DNA of 64,000 nt from assembly GCA_017654935.2 (NCBI GenBank), contig CM065704.1, positions 18,826,168-18,890,167 on the forward strand, written 5' to 3'. This document shows positions 54,327 through 64,000 of the stretch, in pieces. Source of the DNA: Phymorhynchus buccinoides. Lineage: Eukaryota > Mollusca > Gastropoda > Neogastropoda > Raphitomidae. The notes below the pieces were generated by a model. That model had not been told where the DNA came from and did not search any database. It saw only the letters and a program-made list of their open reading frames with translations. The translations under genes and the position numbers were made by a program. Each line of letters opens with the position of its first letter. The stretch's first letter is position 1.

Positions 54327-54762
54327 AGGTGGCAGAGTGGTTAAGACGTTCGCCTGCCAAATGTAATGCGTGACTGCAGCGTGAGTGACCCGGGTTCGAA
54401 TCCTGGCCTCGCCCTTTCTTTCTAGTTTGACAGGAAAATCCAGCTGAACATTACGTCGAGTCCTTCGAATAGGGACTTAAAGCTAGTCTGACACGTGCGC
54501 TTTACGCACGTAAAAATCCCACGGCAGTTGAAAGCCGGTAAGAGCAGGGAGAAATCCCGCTGCCTGGTATGGCCAAATTGATAGCTAGGTTTTCTAAGTG
54601 TGCCCACACCCCCTCATCACCCTATGCCGCCCCCCCTAATTTTTTTAAAATTTTAAATTGGGTAGGCGCTGCACTTGCTGCGACACTCTCTCCGAGGGAG
54701 AGCAGTCCGAATTTCACAGAGAGAAGTCTCTGTGACTAGAATATAACAAATACAAATACAAG
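54327..54762 (+). mobile_element. tRNA-headed SINE (family 1), near full length
   Basis: The head resembles a Leu/Ser-type tRNA: box A TGGCAGAGTGG (54330-54340) and box B GGTTCGAATCC (54393-54403), including CGCCTGCC. The body contains CACGGCAGTTGAAAGCCGGT. The 3' domain has CCGAATTTCACAGAGAGAAG and TCTCTGTGACTA, and the tail ACAAATACAAATACAA. It is not a functional tRNA gene: extended variable region and poor acceptor pairing. Confidence 0.92.
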
Positions 54763-54843
54763 TGTCCCTTTTGCAGTAAATGAAGAAGACTCGGCTCTAA
54801 GTCTGGATCTTTTCGCTGCATTTCGTACCACAACTTCTGCACT

Positions 54844-55213
54844 GCAGATTGTTCTTCTTCTGATCATCCAGCAGCAATCACAACTATAGCATAGTTGCAG
54901 ATTGTTCTTCTTCTAATCATCCAGCACAGTTCACAACTATAGCATAGTTGCAGATTGTTCTTCTAATCATCCAGCAACAATCACAACTATAGCATAGTTG
55001 CAGATTGTTCTTCTAATCATCCAGCAACAATCACAACTATAGCATAGTTGCAGATTGTTCTTCTTCTAATCATCCAGCAACAATCACAACTATAGCATAG
55101 TTGCAGATTGTTCTTCTTCTAATCATCCAGCAACAATCACAACTATAGCATAGTTTCTGATTGTTCTTCTTCTAATCATCCAGCAACAATCACAACTATA
55201 GCATAGTTGCAGA
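54844..55213. repeat. 50/53-bp tandem repeat, seven copies
   Basis: GCAGATTGTTCTTCTTCTAA followed by ATCCAGCAACAATCACAACT, 53 bp, or 50 bp where one TTC is missing. Each unit holds the palindrome AACTATAGCATAGTT. Confidence 0.94.
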
Positions 55214-55951
55214 TTTGAGAAAACCTGTGAACATGTCACACTAAGACTAAAGACATTGTAAAAGAATTTTGGATCTGAACTTTTATGTCCAAGCTTCTGA
55301 CAGTAAGTGAAGGTTGTTTTGCTACCAGTATCGCTGAAGTGCCTCAGTTGCCTGACTCGGGCACTTTTACTATAAGTTTGATCACAAAAATAATCATTTG
55401 ACATTCTTCAGTAATTGAATTCCAGTTAAATAAATTGACTAGTTTTCTGTCATCCAGCAGAAATACATTGACATTCCGACTTATTATCAGGAAATTAACA
55501 GATTTGTGGGGAAAAATGTCTGCCGGGTAAACATCCAATTCGTGTGCTGCGAGAGTTTTTCAAGTTTCTTAGTGATTTGTGGGCGTTATGGTCTCGAACC
55601 TGTTATAATAATGTGCTGGAAGTTACTGCGATTCACTTAGTGTGGTATGGACGTGGATATTTCTGTTATAGTAAGTAATTATGTGGGAAACTTTGGTTTT
55701 CGACGGATTTGGGAGCTAGCAAGACATTTGTTTTTTCGCTGTGTCATTTACCAGTGTTGACATTCTATTTTTCACTCTCCCGTGCATGAGATGAGGTCAA
55801 GGTATCCTTACTTTTTGTGTGTGTGCGTTGCACGACTTTCTGAAGTGAAATGCACTGCTTAGGCGATTCCATTCTAATGAAGTGGAGCTGGCCCTGTGTC
55901 TGAATGTGTTGATTCAAGTTGAATGTCTGTCAAGTTTGTTTACATCGACAC

Positions 55952-58183
55952 TGATGTCTGCGAAGCGAGTTGCTCAGTTGCCTCCCATCGCCGATCCTCA
56001 CGAGAAACGTCGGAAAGAAGAAGGCTTTGAGGGAGAAGACCCCGACGCAACTATCATTACTCAGGACTTTTTATCTAGTAGGGCCTACCATTGCGGTACG
56101 GCGCTACTATCAAAGAACAACTCACTGTCTATTGCAGACAGTGAGATCTTTGATAGTAGTGCCGTGTGCGAGTTAGAAACTGGCAGAGAATCAAAGCAGT
56201 GAGACACATCAAGAGTTTAAAAAGGCATTTAGAGCCTTACTGACTGATCCTGAAATCCTAGAGCAGATAGCTGAATTAGTGGCCATTAAGTTCGACGAAC
56301 ACATCAAACAGGAAATAGGCTTGCTAAATGACCAGATCGAAGCTCAAAATCAAGAAATAAACTCATTGAAAGAGAAGGTTGATGACGTCGAGAAATATGG
56401 ACGGAGGAGGATAAGCGGGGTTCCTGAATGTGCCGAAGAGAACAGCGACACCATCGTAAAGTCAGTTGCTAAGTCAATTGGTGTTGGCGTTGCCCACGAC
56501 ATGATCGATCGGTCCCATCGGGTGGGTCCTAGGCCAACAGGTAGCGGTGGCACGAGGCCTATTCTGGTGAAAATCACGTCCTGCCGTCACCAGAAGGCCA
56601 TCGTCACGCAGAAGCGTAAGCTGGCGGAGGTCGACCCCCGGAAGATGATGCCTGGACTGCAGTGACCACCGCCTGCCCCGTCATCGTCCGCTGCCTCCTC
56701 CACCCCCCAGACCCGAGGGCGTTTGTTCATCAACGACGACCTGCCCCGTAATCGTCCGCTGCCTCCTCCACTCCCCAGACCCGAGGGCGTTTGTTCATCA
56801 ACGACGACCTGCCCCGTCATCGTCCGCTGCCTCCTCCACTCCCCAGACCCGAGGGCGTTTGTTCATCAACGACGACCTGCCCCGTCATCGTCCGCTGCCT
56901 CATCCACTCCCCAGACCCGAGGGCGTTTGTTCATCAACGACGACCTGCCCCGTCATCGTCCGCTGCCTCATCCACTCCCCAGACCCGAGGGCGTTTGTTC
57001 ATCAACGACGACCTGCCCCGTAATCGTCCGCTGCCTCCTCCACTCCCCAGACCCGAGGGCGTTTGTTCATCAACGACGACCTGCCCCGTAATCGTCCGCT
57101 GCCTCCACCCCCCAGACCCGAGGGCGTTTGTTCATCAACGACGACCTGCCCCGTCATCGTCCGCTGCCTCATCCACTCCCCAGACCCGAGGGCGTTTGTT
57201 AATCAACGACGACCTGCCCCGTAATCGTCCGCTGCCTCATCCACTCCCCAGACCCGAGGGCGTTTGTTCATCAACGACGACCTGCCCCGTAATCGTCCGC
57301 TGCCTCCTCCACTCCCCAGACCCGAGGGCGTTTGTTCATCAACGACGACCTGCCCCGTAATCGTCCGCTGCCTCCTCCACTCCCCAGACCCGAGGGCGTT
57401 TGTTCATCAACGACGACCTGCCCCGTCATCGTCCGCTGCCTCCTCCACTCCCCAGACCCGAGGGCGTTTGTTCATCAACGACGACCTGCCCCGTCATCGT
57501 CCGCTGCCTCATCCACTCCCCAGACCCGAGGGCGTTTGTTCATCAACGACGACCTGCCCCGTAATCGTCCGCTGCCTCCTCCACTCCCCAGACCCGAGGG
57601 CGTTTGTTCATCAACGACGACCTGCCCCGTAATCGTCCGCTGCCTCCCACCCCCCAGACCCGAGGGCGTTTGTTCATCAACGACGACCTGCCCCGTCATC
57701 GTCCGCTGCCTCATCCACTCCCCAGACCCGAGGGCGTTTGTTAATCAACGACGACCTGCCCCGTCATCGTCCGCTGCCTCCTCCACTCCCCAGACCCGAG
57801 GGCGTTTGTTCATCAACGACGACCTGCCCCGTCATCGTCCGCTGCCTCATCCACTCCCCAGACCCGAGGGCGTTTGTTCATCAACGACGACCTGCCCCGT
57901 CATCGTCCGCTGCCTCATCCACTCCCCAGACCCGAGGGCGTTTGTTAATCAACGACGACCTGCCCCGTCATCGTCCGCTGCCTCATCCACTCCCCAGACC
58001 CGAGGGAGTTTGTTAATCAACGACGACCTGACCGAACCCAGGGCGGAGATTGCAGCGATCGCCAGAGAGGAGAAAAGGAAGGAAGCAGTAGACAATACAT
58101 GGGTCAAAGATGGAATCATTTTCGTTCAGACGAAGGGAGCTGTCCACCGTGTGACCACCAGACGTGGCATTGAAGCGTTCTAG
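55952..58183 (+). pseudogene. LINE ORF1-like gene (coiled coil + RRM type) interrupted by its own minisatellite
   Basis: The start, MSAKRVAQLPPIADP (55952), is followed by a frameshift near 56180, then a coiled-coil-like QIEAQNQEINSLKEKVDDVEKYGRR. RISGVPE, IDRSHRVG, RPILVKITS and KRKLAEVDP follow; these are hallmarks of L1/CR1-type ORF1 proteins (transposase_22-like RRM). The expected next segment, FINDDLT, appears only after about 1.35 kb of 68-bp repeats, in a frame ending EKRKEAVDNTWVKDGIIFVQ and stopping at 58183. No ORF2 follows, so the element is truncated or the ORF is an orphan. Such proteins bind RNA in the retrotransposition complex. Confidence 0.75.
56676..58030 (+). repeat. 68-bp minisatellite inside LINE ORF1, about 20 copies
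   Basis: The unit contains CAGACCCGAGGGCGTTTGTT, CATCAACGACGACCTG and CCCGTCATCGTCCGCTGCCT. Two units are shortened by 3-4 bp near 57105 and 57645. Three or four variable sites (CGTAATCG/CGTCATCG, GTTCATC/GTTAATC, CTCCTCC/CTCATCC). Each unit re-encodes the ORF1 peptide FINDDL in a rotating frame because 68 is not a multiple of 3. Confidence 0.96.
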
Positions 58184-59370
<1,187 letters not shown>

Positions 59371-60115
59371 GTGAAGACTCCTACAGGGGCGCTGTGGAGG
59401 CGCTCATTGGCTGGTGTGATGACAACCATCTCCTCCTGAACGTGGCCAAGACCAAGGAGATGGTTGTCGACTTCCGCCGGAAACCACCAAAGCCGACTCC
59501 ACTGGTCATCAAAGGGGAGGAGGTGGAGTTGGTGGACCAGTACAAGTACCTGGGATCCATCATCGACAGCAAGCTGGACTGGTCCGCCAACTCCCACGCC
59601 CTCCTCAGGAAGGGCAATCAGCGCCTCTTCTTCCTGAGGAAGCTGAACAAGTTTGGGGTGTGCCAGAGACTGCTCAGTCTGTTCTACGGAGCTACAGTGG
59701 AATCAGTCCTGACTTTCAACCTCCTCAGCCACTTCGGCAGCCTCAAGGAGCACGACAGAGCCAGGCTGACGAAGATCACCAAGACAGCTGGCAGGCTGAT
59801 CGGTGCTCCTGTTGCCAGCCTTCAGGAGGTGTTTGAGCGGAGGGCAGCTAGGCGTCTGAGGGCCATCCAGGGTGACTCCAGTCACCCACTGTGCGAGCTA
59901 CTACAGGCGCAGACTTCTGGCAGGTCAGGCAGGCTGATCAGTTTCAGTGCACGCACTGACAGACTGAGGCGGTCATACCTGCCGACGGTAGTGCGCCTCT
60001 TAAACAGGACATGATCGGCCTGCATCCTCACCTTCGAACGGAAAAAAATGGCAGCAATGTGTGTGGGTGTGAGTGGGTGGGTGGTCGGATGCGTGTGTGA
60101 GTACATGTGCTGCAT

Positions 60116-60160
<45 letters not shown>

Positions 60161-60322
60161 AAAAGGAAATGATTTTTTTCATGAGTTCTGTGATATATTT
60201 CTTGTGATATGATACTGTCTTTTGTTGTTGTGATTTGCTCATGTGATATTATTGAGTAATTTAGTAGTGTGGTTGTGTGTGTGTGTGTGTGTGGGGGGGG
60301 GGGGGGGAGAGTGTGTGTGCGT

Positions 60323-60355
<33 letters not shown>

Positions 60356-60680
60356 CGCGTGCATGTGGGTGTGTCTGTTTGGGTGTGTGGTGTGAGAGAG
60401 AGAGGGGGGGGGGGGTTAAGAGAGGGAGAGAGATGGGGGGTAGAGAGGGTAACTGTGTTGCTTTGTTGATTTTTAGCATACATTATTATAATATGATCTA
60501 GCATTTTATGATGTCTCTGTTTCTTTGCTATTATATATATTGATTGTTTATCCTTTTTCTTATGTTTTCTAGACTTATGTGTATTATCCTATATTTTAAA
60601 CAAATGATGGTTTAAGCTTTGTGTGCATGTGTCTGTGTGTGTGTGTCTGTGTCTGGGGAAATGAGGGAGAGAGAGAGGGG

Positions 60681-60749
<69 letters not shown>

Positions 60750-61020
60750 CAGAGAGAGAGAGAACTAGGGTGAATGTGTGTTGATTTTAGCATACCTTTT
60801 ATCATTGTTCTAGTATTCAGTATTGGTTTTAATAATCTAAACTTTGTTTTTGTGTATTATGCTTGGGATATTATTCATTTTAATTTAGTTTTATGCATAT
60901 TGTCCCATTATTGTTTGTTTAAGCTGTGTGTGTGTGTGTGTGAGGGAGAGAGAGAGAGGGGGGGGGGGAGGAGGAGGGAGAGAGATTGGGGGAAGGGGGG
61001 GAGGAGGGGAGAGAGAGAGA

Positions 61021-61086
<66 letters not shown>

Positions 61087-61272
61087 GAGAGAGAGAGGGA
61101 GAGAGAGAGCCAGGGTGAATGTGTGTTGACTTTAGCATACATTATTTTACATTGTTCTAGTATTCAGCATTGGCTTTTATAATCTAAACCTTGTACCCCC
61201 TTTTATACATTTTGTTTGCTGTCCTATTATTACTTTTATACAAATTGTTTGTTTAGCTCTGTGTGTGTGTGT

Positions 61273-61311
<39 letters not shown>

Positions 61312-61461
61312 ATATTGTATTGTAATTTAATTCTTATGATGTATTTACTGTATATTGTCTTATTGTCTCTATTTGTATATGTGTTTTATGTGCATGCCAG
61401 ACAAAGAATTTCTTTATGTTTTAAAGACAATAAATATTTTGATTGATTGATTGATTGATTG
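59371..61461 (+). mobile_element. 5'-truncated CR1/Rex1-like LINE with open RT C-terminus
   Basis: The frame 59373-60014 is uninterrupted: LIGWCDDNHLLLNVAKTKEM, VVDFRRKPPKPTPLVIKGEE, DQYKYLGSIIDSKLDW, SLFYGATVESVLTFN, TKITKTAGRLIG, ending VVRLLNRT-stop. This is the Rex1/CR1-type RT C-terminal region. The 1.4-kb 3' UTR contains (GT)n (60116-60158, 61260-61308) and (GA)n (60660-60750, 60949-61110), with a triplicated module (GTTGATTTTTAGCATACATT and variants at 60464, 60780 and 61125). It ends AAAGACAATAAATATTTTG then (ATTG)n at 61439-61461. The intact frame suggests it is younger than the minus-strand relative at 40.5-42.1 kb. Confidence 0.88.
59373..60014 (+). pseudogene. LINE reverse transcriptase C-terminal fragment
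   Basis: Open for about 213 codons. The catalytic FADD-type palm motif and the endonuclease are missing because of 5' truncation, so it cannot be active alone. Confidence 0.85.
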
Positions 61462-62928
<1,467 letters not shown>

Positions 62929-62931
62929 TAC

Positions 62932-63308
62932 TAGTCACAGAGGCTTATCTCTGTGAAATTCGGGCTGCTCCCACCTGGAGAGCGTGTCGCCGCAAGCGCA
63001 GCACCATCCTTTTTTTGGTGGTAGTGGTGTGTGTGTGTGTGTGGGGAGGGGGGTGCGGAGAGGGAGAGGGGTGGAGTTGGGATGCCTAGCTATCAAATTT
63101 GGTTATACCAGGCAGCGGGATTTCTCCCTGTTACGTGCGCAAAGAACACGAGTGAAACTAGCTTTAAGTCCCCATGCGAAGGACTAGGTCGATTTTCCAG
63201 TGGAACTAGAACTTGAAGAAAGGACGAGGCCGGGATTCCGGAACCCAGCTCACTCACGCATTGGAATTGGCAGGCGAACGTCTTAAACGCTCTGCCACCT
63301 TGCTTCCT
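62932..63308 (-). mobile_element. tRNA-headed SINE (family 1), minus strand
   Basis: The reverse complement shows GGTGGCAGAGCGTTTAAGAC (box A) and CGTTCGCCTGCC. Box B is degraded, reading GGGTTCCGGAATCCCGGCCT. The body is ACTAGCTTTAAGTCCCCATG on the plus strand, and the shared 3' domain TCTCTGTGAAATTCGGGCTG is at 62950. A GT/GGGG-rich insertion lies at 63018-63075. It is more diverged than the copy at 54327. Confidence 0.88.
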
Positions 63309-64000
63309 ATTTTGAGAGCCTTATTAGCCAAAGTAAAGGGGAATGTCCCAATATTCTGATGTGACCTGGTATTGCAGTACATCCAGGGTCAGCTTCCAGC
63401 ATCGAATGATGTTTGTGGTGGTTGGTTGATGGTTCGTCTCGCATGTGCTCTTTGTAGCCAAGCGGACGCTAAGCCCACCTTTCATTGGAATATCCCGAAT
63501 CGCCCATTTCACAAACCACCTTTCCCCATTTTGCATTGTGTGTACTTGCAGTTACAACAGAGCCAGGGCTGTGCGTTTCTCTGTGCGTCCATGCGCGATC
63601 GAAATTTTTTAAAAATATGTTCCATGTCATAGCGCCTAAACCGCTGAACTGATCCTAACGAAACTTGGTACTCTGGTTTCTGCCAGATTGACAATTTGGC
63701 AAGCCATATCAACGTAATTCCAGTCACAAATATATGAATATCACAAAGATAATGGATGGAAAGTTAGGTACAGTGAATGTCACCTTATAACTTATGTCAC
63801 CGTATAAAAAAAATTGTGTGCAAAATATTTAATTTTTCAGTATCGCCGTACCGATACAGGACATTTTAAACTCTATTTTACCTATCTTTTGCTATGTCCC
63901 TTTTGGTAAAAAAAAAAAAAAAAAGAAAAAAAGAAAGAAAAGAAAAATTGTTAGTCATAAAAAATAATATAGTATTTCGCTTTTCACGTCAGTCTTAAAT
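63309..64000. other. Unassigned sequence to window end
   Basis: No gene recognised. A poly-A-like tract at 63909-63948. Confidence 0.45.

Noticed and set aside
54327..54414. A functional tRNA gene
   Set aside because: Boxes A and B are present, but the acceptor ends do not pair well, the variable region is too long and the sequence continues into a SINE body found again at 62932-63308.

Overview
This is a eukaryotic, intron-rich and repeat-dense window, most likely from a gastropod mollusc. The evidence is two split animal genes of bilaterian type (a myostatin/GDF11-type TGF-beta ligand and the STRIPAK subunit MOB4/phocein), several CR1/Rex1-, jockey- and I-like LINE remnants, tRNA-headed SINEs, small TTAA-flanked MITEs, and an unusually heavy load of (CT)n, (GA)n and (GT)n microsatellites. 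The species cannot be named from the sequence alone.

Layout. 1-8.5 kb: decayed LINE 3' ends, each with a short terminal repeat tail that runs straight into a long (CT)n or (GA)n array. 8.5-12.4 kb: a 350-bp tandem duplication, a degenerate telomere-like CCCTAA patch, and about 3 kb of G/A-rich minisatellites, the largest with a 28-bp unit and about 73 copies; its huge open frames on both strands are artefacts. 12.8-18.9 kb: a repeat family rich in AGGTCA half-sites, a triplicated LINE-tail/(CT)n block, then two exons (14866-15332 and 18538-18912) of a myostatin/GDF11-like ligand. The exon with the signal peptide was not found and is probably upstream of the window. 20-31.5 kb: 3' flank with many unrelated tandem repeats, foldback MITEs and microsatellites. 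32.5-33.0 kb: an assembly gap of exactly 500 N.

34.3-48.0 kb: a complete eight-exon MOB4 gene encoding about 224 residues, with introns full of LINEs, MITEs and SINEs. Its 3' half has been repeatedly self-duplicated. There are four intact copies of the exon 7 splice acceptor in a 74-bp tandem array, with a fifth copy broken by a SINE. Intron 7 holds a partial second exon 7 and a splice-competent-looking second exon 8. The C-terminal codons, stop codon and start of the 3' UTR form an 8-copy minisatellite.

49-64 kb: a hAT-like non-autonomous transposon, a 1.1-kb minisatellite, a full SINE, a LINE ORF1 interrupted by about 20 copies of a 68-bp minisatellite made from its own coding sequence, a younger 5'-truncated CR1/Rex1-like LINE with an open reverse transcriptase tail, and a minus-strand SINE. 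The two host genes are unrelated in function (a secreted ligand and a cytoplasmic kinase/phosphatase-complex adaptor). Nothing suggests they act together.
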